Assembly: GCF_001439735.1 (NCBI RefSeq)
Contig: NZ_JYLN01000007.1
Coordinates: forward strand, 124,001 to 188,000
Origin: Pseudomonas paralactis
Lineage (GTDB): Bacteria; Pseudomonadota; Gammaproteobacteria; Pseudomonadales; Pseudomonadaceae
Direction: 5' to 3'
Length of the DNA stretch: 64,000 nucleotides
Position 1 is the stretch's first letter; every line of letters starts with the position of its first letter. Below are positions 42,861 through 50,590 of the stretch, piece after piece. The notes beneath the pieces are model-generated. The model saw nothing but the letters and a program-made list of their open reading frames with translations, did no database searches and had not been told where the DNA came from. The position numbers and the translations under genes were made by a program.

Positions 42861-43769
42861 TCAGTCGTCCTTGTGCAATTGCGCTTCAAGCCAGGCCAGC
42901 AATGCAGCCACTTCCTCCCGACTGCCCGCACCGTGCTGCCTGTAGACCGAAATAGCCTCGGGCAAAAACACGCTTTCAGCACATGGGCGCACCAGCGCCC
43001 CACTCTCAATCAACCTGCTGGCCGTGCGACGCCAACCCATGGCGACACCGTGCCCTTCCACCGCCGCCTGCAACATCAGCGGGTAGCTGTCGAAGGTGAC
43101 ACTGCGTGCATCTTTGGCCAACTCCCGCCCGAACCCTTGCAGCCACTCATCCCACTCCATCAAGTGCGGAGGTTCAGAGCTATGGTGCAAAAAGGTGCAG
43201 GGCTGTAACTCGGCAAGCGATAACGGCTGCTGCGGACACAGGTAGGCGGGACTGCACACCGGAAACACTTCATCAGAAGCGGTAAACATCAGCGTGTGGG
43301 CGCCACTGGCGCGCCGGGTACTTTGCAGGGCCACATCGAAGTGGCCGTCGAACTGCGTGATGGGCCGCGTACAGGTCACCACCTGGATCTCAACCTGCGG
43401 GTATTGCTGGTGGAAAGTCGACAGGCGCGGCATCAACCAATAGAACGCCTCGCACAATTGGCACAACAGCACCACCCGATTGCGTTGCGGTGCCGCGCGC
43501 AGTTGAGCCGCGCCATCACTGATGCTTTGCAACGCGGCGCTGACCACCCGCCCCAGCTCGCGCCCCTCTTGGGTCAGGAATACCGCGCGGTTGCGCCGAC
43601 TAAACAGTTTCACCCCCAGGTTATCTTCCAGCCCGCGAATCTGTCGGCTGACAGCGGCCTGGGTGATGTGCAACTCATCGGCCGCCCTGGAAAAACTCTC
43701 CAGGCGCGCGGCGGCCTCAAACGGCAACAGGCTGGCGAGTGGCGGTAGGGTTTTGCCAAGTAGATTCAT
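42861..43769 (-). CDS. LysR-family regulator (GcvA-like)
   Basis: 302 residues. The HTH is L-P-F-E-A-A-A-R-L-E-S-F-S-R-A-A-D-E-L-H-I-T-Q-A-A-V-S-R-Q-I-R-G-L-E, the GcvA/AmpR-like subgroup. The effector domain contains F-D-V-A-L-Q-S-T-R-R. It is divergent from the EamA-type exporter at 43862 with 92 nt between, suggesting that it controls that transporter. Confidence 0.91.
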   Translation of the reverse strand: MNLLGKTLPPLASLLPFEAAARLESFSRAADELHITQAAVSRQIRGLEDNLGVKLFSRRNRAVFLTQEGRELGRVVSAALQSISDGAAQLRAAPQRNRVVLLCQLCEAFYWLMPRLSTFHQQYPQVEIQVVTCTRPITQFDGHFDVALQSTRRASGAHTLMFTASDEVFPVCSPAYLCPQQPLSLAELQPCTFLHHSSEPPHLMEWDEWLQGFGRELAKDARSVTFDSYPLMLQAAVEGHGVAMGWRRTASRLIESGALVRPCAESVFLPEAISVYRQHGAGSREEVAALLAWLEAQLHKDD

Positions 43770-43861
43770 AATCTGAGGTAATACATCAACGGCCGAGAAC
43801 TCGTTTGTAGCACAGCCTCGTGGCTGGGCACCATGGATCCATTACTTCATGGGCCAGACTG

Positions 43862-44857
43862 ATGAGTACTTCCCAAGCCTCTGTTTTCGTCGGTGTGATA
43901 TGCGCGGTGGTCGCCACCCTTGGCTGGGCGCTGAACTTCATTGCGCCCTATGTCACCGGGGCTTATAGCCTCTACGATCTTATGGCTGTGCGCTTTCTGA
44001 TGGCCGGCGGGCTGGGCATCGTCTGGATGATCCTGTGCCGATCGCAACTGCGGACACTCAGCCGTGGCCAGTGCCTGTTCGCGGCGCTGCTGGGCGCATT
44101 GGGTTGCGTGGGTTATGGCGTGTGCATTGCGGCCGGTGTGATATTCGGTGGCCCGGTGTTGACGCCAGCGTTTGTCGGGATGGTCCCGGTGCTGCTGGCG
44201 CTGATAGGCAACGCCCGCCATAAAACCCTGCACTGGCGCCAGTTGATGACGCCGTTGGCTTGCCTCACTGTGGGGCTTTTGCTGGCCAATATCAGCAGCC
44301 TCCATCAGCCCTCGTTGGGCACCGGCGCCTGGCTGGCCGGGTTATTTTTCTCCTTGGGCGCGGTGGCCTTGTGGCTGGGCTTCAGCGTGATCAACCAGAC
44401 GCAGCTGGCACGCCTGCCGGATGGCGCAACCGGCCTGTGGACCGCTCTGATGTTGGTGGGCGCAGGCGTTGCGGCGCTGTGCCTGCTGCCCTGGATTTAC
44501 GCGCTAGGCTTGTTGCAGTTGCCCATCCTTGCTGCTGGCTTGCATCAGGCGTGGCCGCTGTATGCCTGGAGCCTGGTGATCGCGGTGATGTCCACCGTCG
44601 TCGGTGCGTGGGCGTGGAACGCTGCGACGCGGCGCTTGCCCATGGTTCTGAGCGGCCAGTTGATTGCGCTGGAATCCCTGTTTGCAACCCTGCTCGGCCT
44701 GTGGTTTCACCAGCGCTGGCCGACGGCTATGGAAGCCGCGGGCCTGGCCGCGGTGCTGATCGGTGTAGTGATGGCGGTTCGTATCATCCTGGCGGGCGCA
44801 AAGTCCGTGACAACCCACGATGCTTCGCAGGGATTCAATCATGACCCATGCAAGTGA
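43862..44857 (+). CDS. EamA/DMT-family transporter
   Basis: 331-residue inner-membrane protein with about ten hydrophobic segments in two EamA repeats; the first includes A-V-V-A-T-L-G-W-A-L-N-F-I-A-P-Y and the second ends L-A-A-V-L-I-G-V-V-M-A-V-R. Drug/metabolite transporters of this type export amino acids, metabolites or toxic compounds. I chose the ATG at 43862; the frame is open 14 codons upstream. The divergent LysR gene is its likely regulator. Substrate unknown. Confidence 0.87.
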   Translation: MSTSQASVFVGVICAVVATLGWALNFIAPYVTGAYSLYDLMAVRFLMAGGLGIVWMILCRSQLRTLSRGQCLFAALLGALGCVGYGVCIAAGVIFGGPVLTPAFVGMVPVLLALIGNARHKTLHWRQLMTPLACLTVGLLLANISSLHQPSLGTGAWLAGLFFSLGAVALWLGFSVINQTQLARLPDGATGLWTALMLVGAGVAALCLLPWIYALGLLQLPILAAGLHQAWPLYAWSLVIAVMSTVVGAWAWNAATRRLPMVLSGQLIALESLFATLLGLWFHQRWPTAMEAAGLAAVLIGVVMAVRIILAGAKSVTTHDASQGFNHDPCK

Positions 44858-44936
44858 CGCCTTGGCGCCGCAGAAGATGCGCCAGAAGCCATCGTTGCCG
44901 CGCTGATGGCGTTTCTACGGTTGCCTGAAGCGGCCC

Positions 44937-46340
44937 CTACAGATCCGTAATTTCCTTGTGACGCGGCACCAGTGCCTTCATCACGCTCCAGGCCACCAGG
45001 TAAGCCAGGGCGCAGATGGCGAACATGATCATGTAGCCGGTGTGGATATCGTTGATGGACTTGTAGTAATCGAACACCCAACCGCCGATCTTGGTCATAA
45101 CCACGCCGCCCAGGCCCCCAGCCATGCCGCCAATGCCGACCACCGAAGCCACGGTTTTCTGCGGGAACATATCGGACACGGTGGTGAAGATATTGCACGA
45201 CCACGCCTGGTGTGCCGAAGCGCCCACACCGATCAGCAGCACCGGTACCCAGAAGCTCAGGTAACCCAGCGGCTGCGCCAGCAACACCACCAGCGGGAAC
45301 AGCGCAATCACCAGCATGGCTTTCATGCGCCCGTCATAGGGTGCGTCGCCGCGCGCCATGAAGTAGCTGGGGAACCAGCCGCCACCAATGCTGCCGACCA
45401 TGGTCATGCTGTACAGCACTGCCAACGGCATCACGATGTCGGCGCCTTTCATGCCGTATTGCGCCGACAGGTAGGTGGGCAGCCAAAACAGGAAAAACCA
45501 CCACACCCCGTCAGTCATGAACTTGCCGAACGCGAACGCCCACGTCTGGCGGTAGGTCAGCAGTTTGAACCAGGAAACTTTCTTTGCGCTGGTCTGCGCG
45601 GGCTCAGGAGTGAAAGGCTGTACGGTTTGATCGCTGCGGATGTAGGCCAGTTCTTCGGCGGACAGGCGTTTTTGCTGTTCCGGTTTTTCGTACACGGCGG
45701 CCCAGACCGCCACCCACACGAAACCCAACATGCCGATGACCATAAACGCCGCTTCCCAACCCCACAAGCCGGCGATCAACGGCACGCAGATCGGCGCCAG
45801 GATTGCGCCGACGTTGGCACCGGAGTTGAAGATGCCGGTAGCCAGGGAGCGTTCCTTCTTGGGGAAATATTCAGCGGTGGCTTTGATGGCGATGGGGAAA
45901 TTACCCGCTTCGCCGATCGCCAACACCGCACGCGACAGCATGAAACCGGCAATCGACACCGGAATCACCGCCAGGCCAATCGCGCTGCTGAGCGCCGCAA
46001 CGCCCTGGCCCATCGGCACCGAAAACGCATGCATGATCGCCCCGGTGGACCAGATGCCGATCGCCACCACATAGGCGGCCTTGGTGCCGATCTTGTCGAC
46101 GAAGCGCCCGGCAAACAGCATGGAAATTGCGTAAACAAACTGGAACACCGCGGCGATGTTGGCGTAATCGGTGTTACTCCAGCCAAATTGTGTCGAGAGC
46201 TGCGGCGCCAACAGGCTCAGCACCTGACGGTCGAGATAGTTGACCGTGGTCGCGAAAAACAGCATCGCGCAGATCGTCCAGCGATAGCTGCCGACCGCCT
46301 GGCCGACACGATAGGCACTGATGGGCTCGTTCAGATTCAT
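44937..46340 (-). CDS. MFS hexuronate/aldarate transporter (ExuT-type, ACS family)
   Basis: 467-residue anion:cation symporter family member with twelve predicted membrane segments. The segment R-A-V-L-A-I-G-E-A-G-N-F-P-I-A-I-K-A-T-A-E-Y-F-P-K-K-E-R-S-L-A-T-G-I-F-N-S-G-A-N-V-G-A-I closely follows ExuT/GudP-type proteins, which import hexuronates or glucarate/galactarate. The first segment has F-F-A-T-T-V-N-Y-L-D-R-Q. An inverted-repeat operator and a 16-bp motif shared with the gene at 56352 lie just upstream. No catabolic genes are adjacent, so the exact substrate is open. Confidence 0.88.
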   Translation of the reverse strand: MNLNEPISAYRVGQAVGSYRWTICAMLFFATTVNYLDRQVLSLLAPQLSTQFGWSNTDYANIAAVFQFVYAISMLFAGRFVDKIGTKAAYVVAIGIWSTGAIMHAFSVPMGQGVAALSSAIGLAVIPVSIAGFMLSRAVLAIGEAGNFPIAIKATAEYFPKKERSLATGIFNSGANVGAILAPICVPLIAGLWGWEAAFMVIGMLGFVWVAVWAAVYEKPEQQKRLSAEELAYIRSDQTVQPFTPEPAQTSAKKVSWFKLLTYRQTWAFAFGKFMTDGVWWFFLFWLPTYLSAQYGMKGADIVMPLAVLYSMTMVGSIGGGWFPSYFMARGDAPYDGRMKAMLVIALFPLVVLLAQPLGYLSFWVPVLLIGVGASAHQAWSCNIFTTVSDMFPQKTVASVVGIGGMAGGLGGVVMTKIGGWVFDYYKSINDIHTGYMIMFAICALAYLVAWSVMKALVPRHKEITDL

Positions 46341-46369
46341 GGCATCACTTTTTTATTTTTGTTAGGTAA

Positions 46370-46401
46370 GACATATGTAACGTCATATGTCGTCGTACAA
46401 C
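46370..46401 (-). promoter_or_regulatory. Operator region of the ExuT-type gene
   Basis: An inverted repeat GACATATG-N6-CATATGTC (46370-46391) overlaps, at 46386-46401, the 16-mer GTTGTACGACGACATA (read on the - strand). The identical 16-mer occurs once more in the window at 56299-56314, in the same orientation relative to its gene. The GTTGTACGAC core is nearly palindromic around GTAC, as in GntR/FadR-type sites. It lies 46-61 nt before the start codon. Confidence 0.6.
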
Positions 46402-46484
46402 TGCGACTTTTATATCGGTACGCCCTTGCAGTGTCAATCTGAACGAGCACCGTTTATCGAGGAATTATGCGAATTTAAAAAGCG

Positions 46485-47015
46485 TCAGACACGAGCGGTT
46501 GTAGGATGACAAACCCGCAGCACCCGGCTGGGTGCCTGACCAGGTACATCATCAAGCACGCCAAAGGGTTGCATGCCGATCTTCTCCAGTACGCGGATCG
46601 AGGCGGCATGATCGGGTCGTACAAGCCCGAAAACCTCGGGCAAGCCGAGGTTCACAAAGGCCAGCGCCAATGCATCACGGCCCACCTCGGTGGCGTAGCC
46701 CTGCCCCCAGGCTTCGACGGCAAATCGGTAACCCAGATTAATACGCGGTGTTGTCAGATAGTTGAGCGGTGCAATGCCGCCAAACCCGATGATGCGTTCA
46801 GGCGCCTCTCTGCGGGCAATTGCCCACCAGCCGTAGCCGTTAAGCGCCCATTGTTCCATCCAGTGAGCCAACAAGCGTTGGGCCGCTGCAAGATCGGGCA
46901 TGGGCCCGGCGGGGTTGAATAAATTGGTCTGCGGATCGCCGAAAATTGCGAACAGCCGCTGGACATCAGCCTGCCGCGGTTGGCGGTAGATAAGGCGTGA
47001 GTGGAGGTTTGGCAT
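46485..47015 (-). CDS. GNAT family N-acetyltransferase (RimJ/RimL-like)
   Basis: 176-residue acetyltransferase of the RimJ/L type: R-L-I-Y-R-Q-P-R-Q-A-D, I-G-F-G-G-I-A, L-G-Y-R-F-A-V-E-A-W-G-Q-G-Y-A-T-E (acetyl-CoA loop) and H-A-A-S-I-R-V-L-E-K-I-G-M. I chose the start at 47015; starts at 47042 and 47075 are in frame but give an extension not expected for the family. Acceptor unknown. Confidence 0.85.
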   Translation of the reverse strand: MPNLHSRLIYRQPRQADVQRLFAIFGDPQTNLFNPAGPMPDLAAAQRLLAHWMEQWALNGYGWWAIARREAPERIIGFGGIAPLNYLTTPRINLGYRFAVEAWGQGYATEVGRDALALAFVNLGLPEVFGLVRPDHAASIRVLEKIGMQPFGVLDDVPGQAPSRVLRVCHPTTARV

Positions 47016-47128
47016 ACAAATAACGTCCCGATTTTGCGGCATGACCGAACCCAGTTTAGTCAACAAAGCCGCCACCGGTGCTCAGCAATGTGGCAGGAGA
47101 CGCCAGTCGGCCAAGCGTACATTGCCCT

Positions 47129-47230
47129 CTGTAGGAGCGAGCTTGCTCGCGAAAAACGCCAACGATAAAGCGTGCTTCCTGAATGAACGCGGCGCCGGTA
47201 AATTTTTCGCGAGCAAGCTCGCTCCTACAG
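47129..47230. repeat. REPIN (102 bp)
   Basis: Two inverted REP arms (CTGTAGGAGCGAGCTTGCTC at the left end and its complement at the right end) flank a conserved spacer with C-C-A-A-C-G-A-T-A-A and C-T-T-C-C-T-G-A-A-T. Near-identical elements of the same length occur at 56123 and 60575. Located between the GNAT gene and proP. Confidence 0.88.
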
Positions 47231-47253
47231 AGCCAAACCCCGAGGGCTATCAG

Positions 47254-47287
47254 GCCGCCATCGGGGGCAAGCCCCCTCCCACATTTG
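47254..47287. repeat. Second REP type
   Basis: GGGGGCAAGCCCCCTCCCAC with flanks GCCGCCATC and ATTTG; a single REP of the G-G-G-A-G / C-T-C-C-C family. It shares the CTCCCACATTTG end with the element finishing near 33797. Found 24 nt after the 102-bp REPIN. Confidence 0.65.
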
Positions 47288-47375
47288 AATTTGGTTGAGA
47301 CCTGGATTTGCGCATCGCCGCAGTGACACTCACAACGATATTTTCGCTAATGCGAGAAAAAATAGCCGAAGCGGT

Positions 47376-47403
47376 GAATTATTTCGTGTCCACTTGTATC
47401 TGA
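47376..47403 (+). promoter_or_regulatory. Candidate AlgU (sigma-22) promoter of proP
   Basis: GAATTA at 47376-47381, 17 nt, TCTGA at 47399-47403. The AlgU consensus is GAACTT-N16/17-TCTGA; the -10 is exact and the -35 matches four of six. Transcription would start near 47410, just before the leader hairpin. Osmotic control by AlgU would fit ProP. Confidence 0.45.
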
Positions 47404-47414
47404 ACTGACAGAGC

Positions 47415-47437
47415 GGTGCCATCGTAGCGATGGCACC
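47415..47437 (+). promoter_or_regulatory. Leader hairpin of proP
   Basis: Perfect 10-bp stem (GGTGCCATCG and CGATGGCACC) with a TAG loop, 27 nt before the proP ATG. No T run follows. If transcription starts near 47410 it would form a hairpin close to the 5' end of the message, possibly protecting it or tuning translation. Confidence 0.6.
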
Positions 47438-47464
47438 TCCCCGTTCAGCTTTAGAGTGGCCCGC

Positions 47465-48967
47465 ATGAAACTACGGAAAAAACGCGTCAAACCCATCGGC
47501 TTGAAAGACATCACCATTGTCGACGACAACAAGATGCGCAAGGCGATCACCGCTGCCGCCCTTGGCAATGCCATGGAATGGTTCGACTTTGGCGTCTACG
47601 GCTTTGTCGCCTATGTGCTGGGCAAGGTGTTCTTCCCCGACGCGTCCCCCAGCGTACAAATGATCGCTGCACTGGCCACCTTCTCCGTGCCCTTCCTGAT
47701 TCGTCCATTGGGCGGCCTGTTCTTCGGCGCGCTGGGCGATAAGTACGGACGGCAAAAAGTCCTGGCCGCCACGATCGTAATCATGTCCCTGAGCACCTTC
47801 GCCATTGGCTTGATTCCCGGCTATGCCTCCATTGGCATCTGGGCGCCGATCCTGCTGCTGTTGTGCAAAATGGCCCAAGGCTTCTCGGTGGGCGGCGAGT
47901 ACACCGGCGCGTCGATCTTCGTCGCCGAGTACGCCCCGGACCGCAAGCGCGGGTTCCTCGGCAGTTGGCTGGATTTCGGCTCGATCGCCGGTTTCGTCCT
48001 CGGCGCCGGTGTGGTGGTACTGATTTCTACCGTGCTCGGCGAAGCGGAATTCGAGTCCTGGGGCTGGCGCCTGCCGTTCTTCCTTGCCCTGCCCCTGGGC
48101 ATTATCGGCCTGTACCTGCGCCATGCACTGGAAGAGACACCAGCGTTCCAGCAGCACGTCGACAAGCTTGAACAGGGCGACCGCGAAGGCTTGAGCCACG
48201 GCCCTAAAGTCTCATTCAAGGAAATCGCCACCAAGCACTGGCGCAGCCTGTTGACCTGCATCGGGATCGTCGCGGCCACCAACGTGACGTACTACATGCT
48301 GCTCACCTATATGCCCAGCTACCTGTCGCACAACCTGCATTACGCCGAAAACAGCGGCGTGCTGATCATCATCGCGATCATGGTCGGCATGTTGTTTGTG
48401 CAGCCGTTCATTGGCTTTGTCAGCGACAAGATCGGCCGCAAGCCGTTCATCATCGCCGGCAGCATCGGCCTGCTGTTCCTGTCGATCCCGGCGTTCATGC
48501 TGATCACCAGCGGCAAGACCGGCTTGATCTTCAGCGGCCTGTTGATCCTGGCGATTGTGCTGAACTTCTTTATCGGCGTGATGGCCTCGACCTTGCCGGC
48601 CATGTTCCCCACCCACCTGCGCTACAGCGCACTGGCCAGTGCTTTCAACGTCTCGGTGCTGATCGCCGGCGTGACGCCGACCGCCGTAGCCTGGCTGGTA
48701 GAGAGCACCAACGACCTGTACATGCCCGCCTACTACCTGATGGTGTTTGCAGTGGTTGGCCTGATCACCGGCCTGACCATGAAGGAAACCGCCAACAAGC
48801 CACTGCGCGGCGCGGCCCCGGCCGCTTCCGACATGGAAGAAGCCAAAGAGCTGCTGCAGGAGCATCACGACAATATCGAGCAGAAAATCGAAGACATCGA
48901 CGCCGAGATTGCCGCGCTGCAAACCAAGCGCGAAAACCTGGTGCAACAACATCCGCGGATTAACTAG
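47465..48967 (+). CDS. proP: Osmosensing proline/betaine transporter ProP
   Basis: 500-residue MFS H+ symporter that imports proline, glycine betaine and related osmoprotectants when osmolality rises. Motifs: A-L-G-N-A-M-E-W-F-D-F-G-V-Y-G, G-D-K-Y-G-R-Q-K, G-G-E-Y-T-G-A-S-I-F-V-A-E-Y and L-P-A-M-F-P-T-H-L-R-Y. The C-terminal 45 residues (M-E-E-A-K-E-L-L-Q-E-H-H-D-N-I-E-Q-K-I) form the charged alpha-helical coiled coil known to tune the osmotic set point of E. coli ProP; not all homologues have it. The start is the ATG at 47465. A candidate AlgU promoter and a leader hairpin precede it. Confidence 0.9.
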   Translation: MKLRKKRVKPIGLKDITIVDDNKMRKAITAAALGNAMEWFDFGVYGFVAYVLGKVFFPDASPSVQMIAALATFSVPFLIRPLGGLFFGALGDKYGRQKVLAATIVIMSLSTFAIGLIPGYASIGIWAPILLLLCKMAQGFSVGGEYTGASIFVAEYAPDRKRGFLGSWLDFGSIAGFVLGAGVVVLISTVLGEAEFESWGWRLPFFLALPLGIIGLYLRHALEETPAFQQHVDKLEQGDREGLSHGPKVSFKEIATKHWRSLLTCIGIVAATNVTYYMLLTYMPSYLSHNLHYAENSGVLIIIAIMVGMLFVQPFIGFVSDKIGRKPFIIAGSIGLLFLSIPAFMLITSGKTGLIFSGLLILAIVLNFFIGVMASTLPAMFPTHLRYSALASAFNVSVLIAGVTPTAVAWLVESTNDLYMPAYYLMVFAVVGLITGLTMKETANKPLRGAAPAASDMEEAKELLQEHHDNIEQKIEDIDAEIAALQTKRENLVQQHPRIN

Positions 48968-49019
48968 GGCCTGACTGTGCGTGGTCGCTGGCAGCGACCA
49001 CGCCACTGGAGTGTTCAGC

Positions 49020-49523
49020 ATGGCTACAAGCGTCACCGCCGCACAATCGTTACTCAGCGCAGATGAACGCGCCGCTATTGCAGAAATCGAAGCCACCACC
49101 AACATTCTCAAGCTGGTCACGCGTTTGACCGGGATGAGGTTTGCCGGCATCGCCAAGTTCACCGACCAGGAATGGGTGGTGTGTTCAGCCTACGACCCGC
49201 TGCAAATGGGCATCCATGTCGACGATGTACTCGACCTGGAAACCACCTTGTGCAGTGAGTTTTGCATTGACCCGCAGGTGTTGTTCATTCCGCAAGTCAG
49301 CCAGAACGGCCGTTTCGCGGCGCGCCCGGTGGTCAAGCAATACGCCATCGAAAGCTATGCCGGTGCACCGATCTTTCTGCCCGATGGGCGCCTGTTCGGC
49401 GCACTGTGTGCGCTGGACTCGCGGGCAATGCTGTTCGATGACCCCAACCTGCCCGAAACCCTGAGCCTGTTTGCACGGCTGATCGGCTGCATTTTCTACG
49501 CTAACCTGGCCCCGGATCAGTAA
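49020..49523 (+). CDS. GAF-domain protein
   Basis: 167-residue stand-alone GAF domain: F-A-G-I-A-K-F-T-D-Q-E-W-V-V-C-S, T-T-L-C-S-E-F-C, I-E-S-Y-A-G-A-P-I-F-L-P-D-G-R-L-F-G-A-L-C-A-L-D. The core resembles GAF domains fused to kinases or GGDEF proteins, but here there is no output domain. The ATG at 49020 follows TGGAGT. Cys residues could make it redox-sensitive (inference). Its last 23 nt overlap the convergent AraC gene. Confidence 0.82.
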   Translation: MATSVTAAQSLLSADERAAIAEIEATTNILKLVTRLTGMRFAGIAKFTDQEWVVCSAYDPLQMGIHVDDVLDLETTLCSEFCIDPQVLFIPQVSQNGRFAARPVVKQYAIESYAGAPIFLPDGRLFGALCALDSRAMLFDDPNLPETLSLFARLIGCIFYANLAPDQ

Positions 49524-50421
49524 CCCCTGCCCTGCCCCGCAGCGCGGCCATGTCGCGCTTGGGTGGCACACCAAACAAACGGCTGTACTCACGACTGAAC
49601 TGTGACGGGCTCTCATAGCCCACTTTGAACGCTGCGCTGGACACGTCCTGGTGCTCGTTCAACATCAAGCGCCGCGCCTCATTCAAGCGCAGCCATTTTT
49701 GATACTGCAACGGGCTCATTGCGGTCAATTGTCGGAAATGATGATGAAAAGTCGCCGCGCTCATCTGCACCCGTGCTGCCAATTCCTCCACGCGTAGCGC
49801 TACGTCGAAATTCAATTTCAGCCAATCGATGGCCTTGGCGATCCGATAACCCTGCCCGTCCACCGAGCAGATCTGGCGCAAGCGGCCGGCCTGGTCGCTT
49901 TTCAATAGCCGGTAATGAATCTCGCGCTGGATCAACGGCGCGAGTACCGGTATTGCTTCGGGCTCCTCCAGCAAGGCGACCAGGCGCGCGAATGCGTTGA
50001 GCAAACCGTCGGTGACCGTGCCGATGCCCACGCCTTTCAACACGGCGCGCTCACGGGTCGGCGGCAGATCACCCTGGGCAATCAGCTCGGCCAACATGCG
50101 CAAGTCGAGTTTGAACGTCAGCCCCAGGCACGGTTGCTCGGGGCTGGCGACCAGCACCTGCGAATTGGCCGGAATATCCAGCGACGTCACCAGAAAGCGT
50201 GAGCTGTCGTAGGGGTAACCCTCACCGCCGACCCACAATTGCTTCTGGCCCCGCACCACCAGCACGATGCACGGTTCGATCATGCACACCACGGGCGCGG
50301 CCGGTTGTTCTCGCCGATAGAAGCCCAGCCCGGGAATCGGCAAAGAGTAGTCGCCGGTCGATGGAGTGCGCGACCCGATGGACTGCGCGAGCGCTTGCAG
50401 GGATGAAGAATGAATGCTCAT
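49501..50421 (-). CDS. AraC-family regulator (AraC_N type)
   Basis: 306 residues with the N-terminal AraC_N domain (Y-S-L-P-I-P-G-L-G-F-Y-R-R, V-C-M-I-E-P-C-I-V-L-V-V-R-G-Q-K) and a C-terminal double HTH (M-S-A-A-T-F-H-H-H-F-R-Q-L-T-A-M-S-P-L-Q-Y-Q-K and F-K-V-G-Y-E-S-P-S-Q-F-S-R-E-Y). The start at 50421 fits the family; the frame is open 29 codons upstream. It is divergent from the NepI-like MFS gene, its likely target. Confidence 0.9.
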   Translation of the reverse strand: MSIHSSSLQALAQSIGSRTPSTGDYSLPIPGLGFYRREQPAAPVVCMIEPCIVLVVRGQKQLWVGGEGYPYDSSRFLVTSLDIPANSQVLVASPEQPCLGLTFKLDLRMLAELIAQGDLPPTRERAVLKGVGIGTVTDGLLNAFARLVALLEEPEAIPVLAPLIQREIHYRLLKSDQAGRLRQICSVDGQGYRIAKAIDWLKLNFDVALRVEELAARVQMSAATFHHHFRQLTAMSPLQYQKWLRLNEARRLMLNEHQDVSSAAFKVGYESPSQFSREYSRLFGVPPKRDMAALRGRAGVTDPGPG

Positions 50422-50590
50422 AACGGACTCTTTTGCCTCTTTGCCCAACTTTACTCCCACGCGCCTCAGGAGTCCTCGGTATACCGCCAGACTCAGAGGA
50501 TCAGGCAAGTAATCCGGCGGATCGCACTATGGAACCTGGGGTTTGATCCGGAAAATGCGCAGGCCATTGACGCATTAACGGGTTTACACC

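Noticed and set aside
47129..47287. Clustered palindromic repeats considered as a CRISPR array
   Set aside because: Repeats are inverted pairs with a conserved spacer and are scattered between genes, which fits REPINs; there are no regular direct repeats and no cas genes.
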